Source: Leptidea sinapis (lineage: Eukaryota; Arthropoda; Insecta; Lepidoptera; Pieridae). From it: a DNA stretch of 64,000 bases. The position numbers were made by a program, and so were the translations under genes. The stretch lies in the NCBI RefSeq assembly GCF_905404315.1, contig NC_066268.1, positions 15,538,001 through 15,602,000 on the forward strand, written 5' to 3'. The notes beneath the pieces were generated by a model. It worked only from the letters and a program-made list of their open reading frames with translations. It did not search any database and was not told where the DNA came from. This document shows positions 36,001 through 51,000 of this stretch, one piece after another. Within the stretch, counting starts at the first letter, position 1, and the number at the start of each line of letters is the position of its first letter.

Positions 36001-39000
36001 AAGCCAGGCAGTATCACTGCCTACCAGTCAGTAAGATAAACACGATTATTATGTATGTCATTTGACTATGACTTTAAGAAATAGACGATGAGCACAAATG
36101 ATAGGACATTATTAATAAAACGGACTTCAAAGGAGAGATTGAAAACAGAATTTATTAATATTCATGAACAACGTACATTATTAAATAGTGGCTTAAATAT
36201 AGGAATAGCAGAAGATATTCGCACCGAGCCTTTAGAATATTCTTGCTGGGAATAATAAGTACCATCAGACATTTATGCCTCTTGCATGACTATTGCAATT
36301 CCTGGGTTAATCTGAATATCTAAAAATATCTGTTCATCACTCCATGATATTGGTTAGTATTATATTAAGTATCAATATTTACGCAACGTAATATATGTGG
36401 TAATGTTTAAATGCCATACACGCGTGTCTGGCAGTCAAGGTCGGTTGATCTGCACTATAATTGCTTTCATTTAGTACAAAAGAATTCAATTTTATTTAGC
36501 TTCGGTACAACGCTTTCTTAAAAACATGAAGCTATAGCACATAAGTTGAATATTGCATCTATTGTCTATATCATGTTGCGAAAACAATAGTAACTGTGTG
36601 ACACTACGTTTTTATTGGTGTATTATCGAAAAAATTATAGCTAGAGAATATACAATTTGACACAGCCAATATAATGTGGGACTTTCCCCCACTTCCTAAA
36701 AAATATCTCCATAAAAGAATGATTTCTCTATTTTACATCGAGTGATTTAACAATATTCATTATTATCTATATATAGATATAAAGGTACCATGTCATTTTA
36801 TAAAGCGATTTTGTGTCCTTAATAACCACCACGTCTATAATTGTAAATTATTGTTTAATATTACATCAGTCTTATATTTTTGAATAGCTTAAAACACGTT
36901 GCGATGCTAAAACATGTGTTTCTCGTTGTTCAAAACATTTTAAACATGAAGTTACTCTACATAGCACTAAATCGGACTGTGATGACTATAGATTGGACTT
37001 TCGTATATCTTTGTTATTTTAATTACAAGAAAGTAGACAACAGCATTGTTAAAAGGTTAGAATATTGGAGATCAGCCAATATATAAAGGGACATGTGGAC
37101 AATATGGGTCAGATCGCCAATGTAGAGTCAAGTTCAATGAACTGTTATTTTTGCTTGCGTGGAATTTAGCTCTAAGAGCAAAAAATATTATGCACATGTT
37201 TCAAGTGCGTCCGACTATAGATTTATATTTCATATAAAATTGTATATTGTAGTAGATTAAGAATTCACAGTATTCTTCATTTATTTTTAGATAATTACGA
37301 AAAAATAACTTCAATAAGGTAAAAAAAATAGTCTAAAAAATTTCATATTATGATCGTTGATTTTTCAGTAAAATGTATTAGCTGTTGTTTTTTTGATAAA
37401 TTGTTTTAGAGAGTTTCTAGAAATATATTCAAATAATACAATAATTTACATTTTGTCGATTGTATTTAAAGTAACATTAACTTTTTGTAATCAAAAATGT
37501 AAAAATTTATAACTATTAAGAAATAGTTTTAAAGAAAGAATATCAGACTAGTATAAGAATAAAAAGACGGTATTTGCTTGAACTAGTTTCTTTTATATAA
37601 GAGTGGTAAATGGGCATGAGACTCATGTGATATATGATCATAGGAAGTGGTGAGCCACCCATGGAGGTCCAAGACCAAAGGTCAAGAGATGCATTAAAGG
37701 CCTCCTAAGTAATCCTAAGCTAAAACAGTTCCTCAGTAGTATCGGTTCAAGAAAACTGGAGCCAGTAGTTGCTAGTGTTCTCATTATAATTAAGTATATA
37801 TTTGAATTCGGTATGTGTATGGATCTCCGACAGTCGAATTAGAATAAATAGTTATTAATAAATTAATCATAAATATAATAACTGAATCGTAAATACACCA
37901 TACTACTTATAAGTACTAAAAGACAACGGAGACAGACAAAGCTTAATCTAACAGTGTCTGGATAATCGCCAAGGAGATATAGATTTTTCTTTAATGTATT
38001 TTCGTCAGTCTGCAAAGTTTTCACCCATTTACTGTTTCAAAACACATTATTGGATTTATTACAAACAAAGATTCATTTTCATTCTTAATCATATTATGTG
38101 TCCATTTTGAGAGTATCAAACGATTAAATTTAGTTTTATTTTATCGTTCAAACAAATATGGGACATAATATTGCTTCGCGTAACTCTTTTAACGCTTATT
38201 CTTCCCAAAAACACCTCAAAAACGTGTAAACAAGACGACAAGACCATGAACCTGTCTCCCCAATGTTCAAACTGCCTTATATAATGATTGGTCTATTAAA
38301 TCAAATTCCAAATAATTCCAAACCTGATTGTATTGTATTGTTTACCGAGTAGACTGCGGATAGTAGAAACCTTTATCAACTTCGGAGCACCAAACCACGA
38401 TACATTAAGATAGCACGTTTCGTAAGTCTCGTCAACCACAAACTTAAAATTAATAAAAATTAGTTATTAATCATTAGGATCACCTTCAATTAAATGATTC
38501 CTATCATCCATAACATAGCGTTCAAGTGATAAAATAAAGCTAATCTAAAAAAGCAACAATCAAAGTTTTCCTTCAACGAAACTTGTTTTAGAGTATATTA
38601 TATATTATAATATGTATAAAATTTACACAAATAAAGTATTACACATATGATAATTTTTTGATTCACAATTACAATATAATGATAAAAATTATTATTTTAG
38701 TCCTAGAAGTATTATTTATTTCCATATGTAAGGTGGTGCTCCCGTGAGCACATTGTGTTCGAAAATAATAAACATACAAATTCAATGGGGTAGAAACTTC
38801 CTCGATGGCGACCACGTACCGGAAAACGTAGTGTCTCCTTCCCTCAAAAATGTGCGAAGGGAACGATGGCTGGTCTATGCGTCACCTCGTGAACGGGCGC
38901 TGCTTGTGGTGCCATGTTGACCTGTCATAGTTAATAAATCATTGTATTTATTGGATGCAATTACTAACTGAGGCAGTAAGCCGACCATCATGGTTTACAA

Positions 39001-42000
39001 TGCTTCCTTACATAAAAATGGGTTCAAGCTCTAAAGGTAATTCTTTATTACTTTTCATGAAATAATTTATATTATTTAAACACGACTCATATATTGGATG
39101 CAGCAGCTTACAAACTAATTGGTTATGTATATTACATATTATTGTAAAATACTCTGTTTGATTGTAAAGAGTGGCCGTTGAGTTTCTTTTATGTTCTTCT
39201 CAGGAGCTCGACTTTTTACGAACATATGGTAAATTCAGTAAAGAAATATGAAATATTTGTAGTGACGTTTAGTTTAAGCCTATTTGAATTAAGTCTATTT
39301 GACTTTGTCTTTAACGTAGTGTTGGTAGGCCTCTCACAAGATGGACCGATGATCTGGTCAAGATCTCCGGAATAGGTTGGATGAGGGCAGCGCAGGACCA
39401 ATCTCTACGTTGAAATGTTTGAATTCAGGACCACACTCCATGATAATGTTATGGAAGACACACAATAATAATGATGCAGATTAAACGATAAGCTATTTAA
39501 TGAGCACTCATGTGACAAACAACTCCATAATATTATTACTAACAATATATACCTTATTTAAATACAGAGGCGGTGTGGAATTACCGATAAATACATGCGG
39601 GTGATTTCATGTAACATTAAACAATAAGTCTTTGTTTAAATAATGATAAGTTGAGAGTTGACATAGTGATGACTATATTACTAGAAGATATAACTAAATA
39701 CCTACTTTTAAAAGGGTCTACGATACGTTTTTGAAATAAGTAACTAAAAATCTTTTGATTCCCAGGCATTGCTGTAAACGCCTCAAATTTAAGTACCTTA
39801 TAATTTGTTTCCGAAGCGATGATAGTGCTTATTGATTCCAAAAAAATCTTAATTCGAATGAATTCAAAGAAAAAAAAGTCTTGTAAGTTTATGTTGGAGT
39901 AAGCGTACTTAGACTTTACTTACGTAAAACTTAGCACAGAGTGATAAATTGGGAACTTGACTTTTGCAATGGACTGTTTTAGCTTAAGCTCAGTTTGAAT
40001 TCAGCTGTCAAATGACTAAATACGATGTCAAACATTATGTTAAGCTTACACTCAGATAAGTATTACGGTACCTAAGTAAAGTCTGAACAAAGCCTGAGTA
40101 TGCTCTGTAGATAGCCATAGTAATAGGATTCCCGATGCTTACCTTTGCGTCCACAATCCTGTTGCAAATAATTGTCAAAGTCAAATAAACTTTATTCAAA
40201 TAGGCTTAAACTAAGCGCTTTTGAAATGTCACTATAAATATTTCTTTAAAATTATTAAATTTAAATTTTATTTAAATTAAATATAAAAATTAAATTTACC
40301 ATATGTTCGAAAAAAGTAGAGCTCGTGGAAAACATACAAGAAACTCAACGGCCTCGTATATTGGTATACATTTCCACATGATTACGAAAATTTAAAGAAG
40401 GAATCAGTAAATTATAAAAAAGTGTATATTTTCTTTTCCCTAAAGTTAATAAAAAACAATACTCGCACAAAAAATATGATTAACCAGTTTTTGTTACTGG
40501 CTGGCACATGTGGAAGAAATAATCTATTCTTTGGCTACAGAAAAACTGAATAGCTTTCGGTTAAAAAACAACTTAAGAGGTACTTAACTTAGAGTAGGTG
40601 TCGCAACAGGGGCTCCATACGTTGAGTTTTATAAGTAACGCCTACATATCTTCATAAAACTTGCCTTCCTTAACTGAAATAATATACTGTTTCTAGGAAC
40701 AATAAAGAGTCGTAAAGTTTTTATATGAAAAGAAAAGGTGAATATTAAATTACTTTAAGAGTAATAAAATCTACAGACACTTTCTAAACAGAAATAACAC
40801 TTTTATAAAGTGCTCGGTACTGATCTTGAGCGGTAAGCGATGCTAATGCAAGAATGTACTGTTCCGATCTTTGATATTTTATCTGAAGATGAAAAATCAA
40901 GAATGAGTGTCGATTTTCAATGAAACAGACAGACAGCTAATCTAAAAATAAACAACAACAGGACAGAAGTGATAACTTCATCAAGACAAAGTTAATAATA
41001 CAAAATGGGCACCGAACGAATATTCTGTACTCGACCTTTCAAAACTTATTACATACAATGTTATTCTTCTGAATTCACGCCGTGTACAAGCAAAATCATA
41101 TATTATCCCCTCTGCTACAGGGTTAAGAATTGCGGCGACCTTGCGCAGACTTTTTCCGACCAATTTACTTCAAGAATCGTAACTCCATTCTTAGTAGGCT
41201 ATTATATTCGTCAAGCTACCATCTTAGCAACATCCATAAATATACAAATGATTTAAGTTTTCTTTAGTGTTAATTCTGCCAATATTTGTTTTTAAACAAT
41301 TCCACACGTGTTTCGCCTCTACACGAGGCATTCTCAGGACGTGTTGTCTCGCCAAAATCTGCACGAGACTGACAACAAGAAAAACAAATATTGGCGGAAT
41401 AAACAATAAAGAAAACTTAAATCATTTGTATAATTATGGATTTCCGCAAAGTAACGCCTACTTCAATAAATTTTCTAATATCCATAAAGTTACAATATAC
41501 AAGCATAGAGACGAACGAAGCGTGCAGTAGAGAAAAATATTTAAAGGAAACACGGAAATAAAGTTCTTTCGTATTTTGAATATTAAACTATAGTTTGACA
41601 ACTTCGTGCGCGACCGTCCCACGAGGTGACAGACGATGGCGGGACGGGGGGCAACGCGTGAGACTATAGGTAACCACTAGCTAGTAGCTACCGGACACAT
41701 TGGCAAATCAAAACTGACCACACATTAACGAGCTGTCAGGTTGACTATACGCCAATATATTATATGTTTTTTTTTATGGAATAGGAGGACAAACGAGCGT
41801 ACGGGTCCGGGTGGGTACGGGTACACCAGGTGAGCCACCTGGTGTTAAGTGATCACCACCGCCCACAATCTCCAACACCAGAGAAATCACAGGAGCGTTG
41901 CCGACCTTTAAGGTAGGAGTATGCGCTTTTTTTGAAGGTACCCATGTCGTATCGTCGCGGAAACATCGCATAAGGAAGCTCATTCCACAGCTTTGTAGTA

Positions 42001-45000
42001 CGTGGAAGAAAGCTCCTTGAAAACCGCACTGTGGAGGACCGCCACACATCATATTATAAGTTTGTAGCAGCATCTAAAAGAAACTCTGTCTCGCTGTTTG
42101 TTACTCTTCTAAAGCTGAGCTGAACTTCATTATGAAGATAGTCTAAGGTTAGGCCCCACATCATCTCGTTATTTGAAAAGAAAAGTCGCGGAATGAGGTA
42201 TTGTTTACATAAACGAGTTGATCCAAAACATAATAGTAGTAAAAAACGTATTTATTTAAATAACAGACGATCATTTGTCTATTCTAATTACGGACGGTAT
42301 AAATTTCACCTCAAACATTGGATTGTAAATTTTATGTGGTTCTATAAATTTAGATTTACATATAGAGCAACACGTTTAAAAGTAGAGCGGGTTCATTTAC
42401 ATAAGTCCCTAGAAACCATTTCTTCATATCACATCCATTAAGTTATGAATAGAATATAAATTGTTCTGTATCATTTTATTAAATGAATCGTTGGTAATAA
42501 CGAGCTTTTTATTTTGATGCGAGGGAAACACTCACTATTTTTTTTTTTATAATAATAAGAAATGAGACTAGCAGGACGTTCTATTACAATGCAGTGCCGC
42601 TCAGGATTATTGAAAAACCCAAAAATTCTGAGCGGCACTACAACTGCGCTCGTCACCTTGAGACATAAATTGTTAAGTTTATTGTTAGTAATTTCACTAG
42701 CTACGCGCCCTTCAGACCTAAACACAGTACTGCTTCACGGCAGAAATAGGCGCCGTTGTGGTACCCATTATCTAGCCGGCATCCTATGCAAAGGAGCCTC
42801 CCACTGGTAAACTGGTACACTCGCTATCGCTAGATAACAAAGACGAAGCAACGGCTGAAACTTTTTTAATCATTTTCTTTTTTTTTAAAGTGATATCCTT
42901 TACTTCTGGGATTAATCATGATTGTGGCTCCATCTACAACAATAACAAATTGTTTAGCTTGAAAGAGCGACATCTTAAGTCAATTTCCATTATATGTATA
43001 TGTATATGATATGTATATGAGTCTTAAAATATCAATAACCCTGTATATATTGGCAGATGGATTTTGAACTTTTTATTAGGTAAGGTACTTGCCTGTTTGC
43101 CCCCTCTATTATAAAAAAGTGGTATCTGCCTTATCGTCCAGGGTAAAATGGAAGGCGATAAATCGCGCGGAAGGTCACCCATGCGATGGACCGACTCAAT
43201 CAAACCTGCTGTGGGCGGTTCCGTCACGAGTGCACTCGAATGACCTCTAACAAGTAGATGGCGAAAATAATTGTAAGGCGCATAACAACTCCTAACACTA
43301 CTTGACAACAACAAGATCATTGAGAGCCAAATTTAAAGAAATAAACATCTTAACTGTTTCCTTATCAATATATTATACATATGCTAGAAACTGTCATAAC
43401 CATAATGTTATGAATAGGAACAAACATAAGCTTGTTATGCCTACTACTCGGCTAAGTCGAGTAAGTAAGTCTTTTGCAGGGCGATATATATATGCTTTTA
43501 CATCAAGATCCCAGAAAATTTTCAAATAAAACGTATTACGAAATTCAAAATAAATTATATTGTACGATATTACATTGTAACCATACTTTTATGAAAAAAA
43601 AAGAAGCCCGCTGACTTTTATTGCGCTCGTTCTTCTCAGGTCTGAAGCATACTTTTTCGAATGGGTGTGTTTGACTTTTATTAAGTGATATATCCTATTT
43701 TGAAAAAAATATTTGAACTTGAACCACGACCGCTCTGTCAATAGCATATCGACCAAGTAAAAGGCTATCTGACTGGCCGTTTAGTAATGAAAATTTGTAT
43801 GTGTGTAATCCAGATTACGAACTAACAAGGCTCCAATATTTTTCCAAATCTGTTTGAAAATCTGTATAATTAAGCAACATGTAAGCATATAAATGTGTGA
43901 AGTATTTACCTACAAGTTTCATTACTTAAATAGCGATATAGCATGAAATAGCGTTTTCGAATTTCCACAAGGCATTCACCTTAATATAAGAGCAACTTGT
44001 TAAGGAAATAATCAGAAAGATCTAAGCTGTTATTCCTACACCCACACACCCCGTAGTTAGAAGGGTTTATTGCCCTTATAAGTGTTGCTTCAGAGCGCCA
44101 TTAACAACATGTTAGATGACTTTCTCTCCTCATTATTCAAGCGATGACGTGATTTAATAAGTTATCATGACATGGTAATGGTTATAATTTTAATGATTTT
44201 TACTACAAAAATTTAAAACCGTTAGAGAATTCAAATTTAAACCCAAAAGCCTATCAAAACCGACTAATTACCAATTTATCACTACATATTATAATGCAGT
44301 CCTCCACCGCGTCTGTTTGTTATTTCGTTATAATCTCAAGAACTACTGTCGTGTTGTTTTCAGCACTTGATAGTTTGATTCTCCAGGAAGGTTTTAGTAT
44401 TTAATTTGTTTAGTTTTTATATACATTAACTATATTTGTTGGAGGTGTCGGAAAATAACAAGCCGTCTGGGAGGTTTCAACGTAAATTCTATCTGAACCC
44501 ATTGAGATATAACAAAATAATGTATGGTGGAATTGTGTACTTTATACAGTTCTACAAAAAAGTCCCGGATGGCATTTGTGTATCTCTTAATGATAACATA
44601 ATATATCCATTTTATTACATTTAAAAATTAGCAATTACATATAAAGCGGTAATGTAAAAGGTGTAATACACAAGTACGATATTAATCCGTATTTGTTTAT
44701 TACTACATTATTATTCCCTCAGTTCATTATGCATTATTCCTGAATACTTAGGTAGGTACATAATTTTTTCTATTGACAGAACAGTGTTTGTCAGGTCAGC
44801 CATTGTTTAATAAGAATTTCGAATCGAGTACAGACTTACCTATTGTAAAGAGAAGATTAATAGAGCAAAACTTTGGATCAAATATGAAATTCCACATGCA
44901 TCATTTGATGTCTGGCATCCTACAACTGCACGTTTTGCGAGAAACTCTTTGCCTCGCACAATCACTTTGTGGAATCCATCATAACGTACAGTTTTGATAC

Positions 45001-48000
45001 AACTCAGGCACTTCCAAGCACAGTTTAAAAGGCGGCAACACATCTGTTGACCCCTGGTTTTTCTAATATCCATGGGTGGTTGCCTGACCGCTTTCTGTAA
45101 CGAGAGTATCTTGCCCATCTACCTCTCTTACCAGACTTAAAAGGCATAAAAGGAATTTATTTTCTCAAAATTGATTCCTTTGGAATTCTTTTTGATGTCA
45201 TTTCTAATAACTACTAGATACTACTACCGCTTCGGAAACAAATGGCGCTCTGAGAGAGAAGAAGCGGCGCAAGAAACTGTCCCTGCTTAAAGACATATTG
45301 CCAGTAATAAACGTATATTTAAATCAACTGGGGACAGTTTTAAGTGCAACATATAGTATTTTCTTAAGATATTAAATATCAATGAGTAAAACAAGTTTGA
45401 GGACAACTTCAGCTTTATCATAACTACTCGGTGGTAATCTTGATCCACATCATCAAATATGTGTATAATGTCATCAGTAGTAGCCAGATACAAGTAGTAC
45501 AACCAAATATTTACCCCCTTATTCATAATAGTCTGCTAACTTAAAGCATTGCTAATTCTCACTCTGTCTTCTTCTATTCACCTAAGTCAGAATGAGAAAA
45601 AACACTCCTTAGCGACTGTTTTAAGTTAGTGGACCATTATGAATAAGGGGGTTACAGTTAATACATACTATATGCGAAAAGACTTTTTCCCGACCGCTTA
45701 TATTAAACTTTTTTTTCATTATCCCTTAGATCGTTGATACGTATAGATAGATTGTGACAGATGTGAAAACGTCGAAAAAAATTGAGGTTGACTGTTAAGC
45801 TCTATTCTGATCAATGCACGCACACTACCACAAAGTGACATATAAATTGCGAGTGTAAGACGTAGCTTATCACGCACACTAAATTAATAAACCTGGCCTG
45901 TTTTCATCGGTTGTACGTATAGATTATCTAAGCATTATATATACAATCTCTAATATAAAGGCGATTGAAAAGTAACTCTTATCTTGGTGTCTAATGTGGA
46001 TATCTTACAGATAGTTATTAGTAATGAGTGGCAAACCAGTTGCTTGTACGCCAGCCAAGAGTTTCATAAAACCAAATAAGTGTCGTTCACTTGACACTAA
46101 TTAATATTGAGCTAATGACTTATATTTTAGGCTAGCGGATTTTCCTACATAAGATATCGTAATGAGGGAATCTTTATGCTTAACTAAAAATATAGCAATT
46201 AAAAAAACTTTTTTTTTTGTAGAAAACCGAACTAAAAAATAGAAAAATTATTTTGAAATTTAAAATTAACATCCATTCCTGCCTTATTTATAGAGGATAG
46301 ATGAAAATCATATTATATATTAACAAAAATCTTTTTTTTTTTTTTTTCAATTTGATAAATGGAATAATGTTATCAAATTAATGTATTGTCATCGATCCTC
46401 GATAAATCTACTCGGGTGATTACTACTAAGGAGTCGGTTACAAACAAACAAACATACAGGTGAAGCTAATAAAAATCGTATATAAATAAAATAATTGTTC
46501 TAGAAAACAACACGATCTATGTTTCTTACCTTCAAAAGTCGAAATAGGGATGGGTTTTTAGTCATTTGGGGTAAACAAGGCATAAAATTCGTGCATAATT
46601 TTGTATTTAGCTATAAATGTTTATACATATGTTATATATTTAAAAACATTAGTTGTTTCCTCGATAATTTTCGAACGCTTATCCGATTTTGGTGAAATTT
46701 AATATAGAGATACTATAAAGTTGATGTTACGATAGTTACCGATAGTGGAATTATCAAAATATACGATTACTTTAATATAGCTATTTGACGACGGGTCCGA
46801 CAAAAATTTGGTACAAAAGTCTCATGTAACATTTTCTAGAGATGTAACAGATACAAACCGCTTACTATTGACCCCCACACTAGTTGCTTTTCCCGTGGTA
46901 TAAATACATAAGCACAATAACAATGCTGATAAATTCAAACAAATCGTTTAGTTTAAATAAACTATTAAACAAAGTTAGAATTAATACAATCATCAATAAA
47001 AGTATTAATTGTTGTGTTAATAATTATTGTACCGTAAGATGGTCTTCTGTCTCCATACAGGAAAGGTTTAGGTTGGATATATTTTGCCTCGAAGATGAGT
47101 GTATTATTAATCCAAGTGTCCAAAAATCTGCTAACAGGGACTTTGATAATTCGGTTTTTAAGTAAGAGATTGTACTTACTCTGGTATGCTAAGAGCTGTT
47201 GTTTGAAAGTATATTGCCAATTTTATTATTTAACTGTTTAAATTACTAAGCATATTTCCTCAGAGCGATGTTTGTTAAGCTTCTTTGCTCTCTATCTAAT
47301 TTTAAATAGCACTATGTTTTACAAGTCTTCACAAGCAATAGTAATTTAACGTTCATTATATGAGGGCGGAATAAATAGTTTTAATAAAGATATCTCGGCT
47401 GACTCTCGAAGCATTGCATAGTGTGTATATGTTTTGGAAATTGAGTCTAGATAGTTGCTTTATACTCTCTCGTGCTTGTCTTCGTATTTTTCGATAATAA
47501 TTCGTCTATAAGAATTCCTTGATAGTTTGGAAAATCCAAAAGTGCACCCTCACAATCTGATTTTCCACAATAAAATTGATTATTTGTAAAAGTGTACACA
47601 AGTAAGTAGATGCATACGTTCTCATGTGACTAAGCTCTGGTATACCGTCGAAGCGGGTGGTATTTTAAATTGAACATTTGAATAGAGTATAAGAGATCCA
47701 AGTGAAAAGTACAGTTTAATGACTAGAAATATATCTAAAATTGCAAAATCCATCACTAAATAACTGTCAGTATAATAATTGTGAAATTTGTCAACGAGTT
47801 ATCGAGTGTTATTGATTTCAGTTATAAAAAATAGTTTTTTATAAATAATTAATTAAACGACAGTGAATTGAATGCTCATATTTATTGAGATGTGATTGTG
47901 ATAGGAATTAATTTAGATTATAAAAAAATATTCCGGTACGATTAATTTTTCGACCAATTTTCGTGGCACATACACAAGGACGTCCAGAAAAGATTATTTT

Positions 48001-51000
48001 TAATGTTAATAGTTACTATGTTAAACAGAGTAATTATATATTCTTTTCAGCTCACAGATTATTTGACTTGGTATAAGTGCACTCATTAATATTAGTGGGA
48101 TATAAATAAAAAAACATTTCAGTTTTGAGAAAACTGCTATTTTGACATGTCGCGAGGCACTGACCTCAACGCTTCGCTTAAAAAGTGTGCAATAGGTGCA
48201 TTTTTGAACTGGAAAGAATTCTTAAGAATTGCATTGATAGATTTTAATGTCCTACTTGAATTGTCTTTGTGTTTCTGATTTAGGTTTTGTGGTCTTCAAA
48301 CATACAATATGCTCCTTCATTTAATTTGACACCCGCAACATTCCTATTGTTATTTTAACATACTACTATTTTCCTAGACATAGTTGCAAAGTTGCAAACT
48401 TTGTTTTCCAAAGATAACAGACTTCTGCCAAACATGTAGCTATATGGATATCTAGAAGTTGTTTATCACAAGAGCATTTATAAAATTCTTTGCATATATT
48501 GCTGTAGCGCCTATAATTATACTTTTATGAATATTTAACACGTAATAATCTATCATAGCTGGTATCTGGTTTACATAATTACTTGAATTTGCAAATCAAA
48601 ACAGGTGCAGCTAGATACGCACTTAATAATTTATTAAGTCGTAAAGTACATAAAAATTGTTTGAGAAAGAAAATATAATCTATATAAAAATATAATCTTT
48701 ATTCCATTGAATCCATACTTTTGCATTATTCTATTAAATTACCAATTTAATTTTACGTGTAGTTAAGATAAAGTTTGTAAGCTTGCAGCGTTTGTTCCAA
48801 ACAGGAAAATTAAAAGTCAAATAAATTTTATTTAAATTGGATAAAAACTAAAAACTTTTGGATTGTCATTATAAATATTTTATTTAAATCTATCAATTAA
48901 TTTTTAAATGTTAGAGCTCGCGAGACGAACATAAAATAAACTGAAGGGCCACTCTTTCAAATCAATGAGTATTTTACAATATACCTAACATATTAGTTTG
49001 AACCATCGAATATGTTATGAATCTTGTTAAAAGTAAGAAATAAACTGTATTAATATAAATAATTCCATTAGAGCTTGAATTGTGTTCAACAATATAAGAA
49101 ACGGGTTTATTTACTCTGTTTGCCTATTGTATATTTAATGAAATAGTAAACACCAGTTGGGCGTCATAGCTGACATACCTTTCTATATTTTTATTTATTG
49201 TTAAATTTATTCAAAATTAATTAATTAAATTCTTTATTATTAATTATGAAACTATTTTCAATCCTTCAGTTTGTGAGTTTTGTAAAGTTAGAACAGGATA
49301 ACAATTGGATGGTGTCATACAAGAACACATGAATATAAAAAATATTTTTAGAACTAGATAAATAGTTTTAAATAAAACAGAAGATATTAAAGAAATAAAA
49401 AAAACTTAAAACTGATATCGAAAGTAATTTACTTAATCAGTAAAATGAAATAAACTTTTTTTTTTAAATCAAACGAGAAGTTTACAAAACTTTGATATTA
49501 ATTTTTTTTATATCTGTAATTGTTACGAATAAATTTACTGCTGCTGCTCTCTGAAACTTCTATTTCATCTATTAACAATTATGAAATGCTACACATTACA
49601 TTAACCCATTTCGGTCATAATTGCATTTTCAACTGGATAAAGTTACGACTGTATCTTAAGATCTCACTGTTGTCTTGATGATAAAGCGGAAGATTAATAA
49701 AAACATTTAATCGTTTATTCAGCTAACCCTTCACCCGCGCCCTCTTCACAAACTCCCCTTCATCATCAGCGGTGGCGTCCTGATGCTGTTGGTATTCTGA
49801 AATTAAGTCATTCATATTGCTTTCTGCTTCTGTGAATTCCATTTCATCCATACCTTCTCCAATTAAACATTGAAATGTTGTTTTTGTTGAAACATAGAAT
49901 ATTCTGATGTAGCCGATATGACACCAGGTTTAAATACTTATAAATGCCATTACAGCCTTACAAGTAAACGTTTTAGGTAACCTGTAGTTAATAGCTTTAA
50001 AGGGTGTTGAAGGTCAAGCGAGGTTGCGAGTTACCTGATTCACAACAGCAGAGGAGTATTGCCGGACTTTTTGCAAAATAAGACATGCTTTTGAAATGTA
50101 AAATAAAGTGTTACCATATTATGATCGTAACTGGTACACTCAGCCTATTACAATGCAGTGTTGCCCATAAAAATGAAAATTTAGAGACGTTCGTATCAAA
50201 ATTAGAAATTTCATAATGTTTAAAAACAATTAAATTATCAAATTCAATATCATTTTAAAACTAATTTTCAATAATAAATTAATCAAACAAACACATTATT
50301 TCTACAATGCACAATACACTTGCATATACACATTGAACTTTTCATTAAATCCAGCCAATTTCACAGCACTACGGTTGCACAATACGTCACCTGTATAGTT
50401 ACAGATATACTGCTTTAAGCATTTCGTTGACGCGAACTCACGAGATTTCATCCATCCCAAAAGTGTCTAACTGTATGTTTAATTTTTTTTAATTATTTAT
50501 TTATCGCGTGCGCCAGTCATGATCATATCCGTAAGGCGAAGCCATAAGATTTTACCCTGCCAAAAAGTGCCCAACGCGGCTAAAGAAGTTTTCACTTCAA
50601 AGTTCTGATCGGCATCACAACTGCGCCCGTTTTTAGACATAACATGTTAAGTCTCATTAGGCCAGTAATTTCACAAGCTACGATGCTGTTTAAGCCGAAA
50701 CACAATAACGCTTGCACATTACCGCTTCAGATAAAACCGCCGCTGTGGTCGCCGGCATCATGCCGGCATTATGTGCAAAGGAGTAAATAGTAAATCATAC
50801 GTAAAATAAAACAAGAAAATATCTAAAGCCTTACAATATGATGTAAGTCTAAGGAGATCTAAACGTTTACTTTATAGAAACAAGAGCGGTTCTTGTATGG
50901 AGCCTACAAGCAATTATTTTATGTTAAATCCTAGATAGTGCCGTCGCCATATAAAGGGCTATCTGCCTGACCATGTGAAGAATTTAGTTCATTACCTCGC

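Noticed and set aside
41224..41530. Two facing 60-87 codon frames near 41.3 kb
   Set aside because: They are produced by the arms of the foldback MITE.
46884..47165. 93-codon frame as an intronic gene
   Set aside because: Composition is asparagine/isoleucine-rich as expected of AT-rich random frames; no motif.
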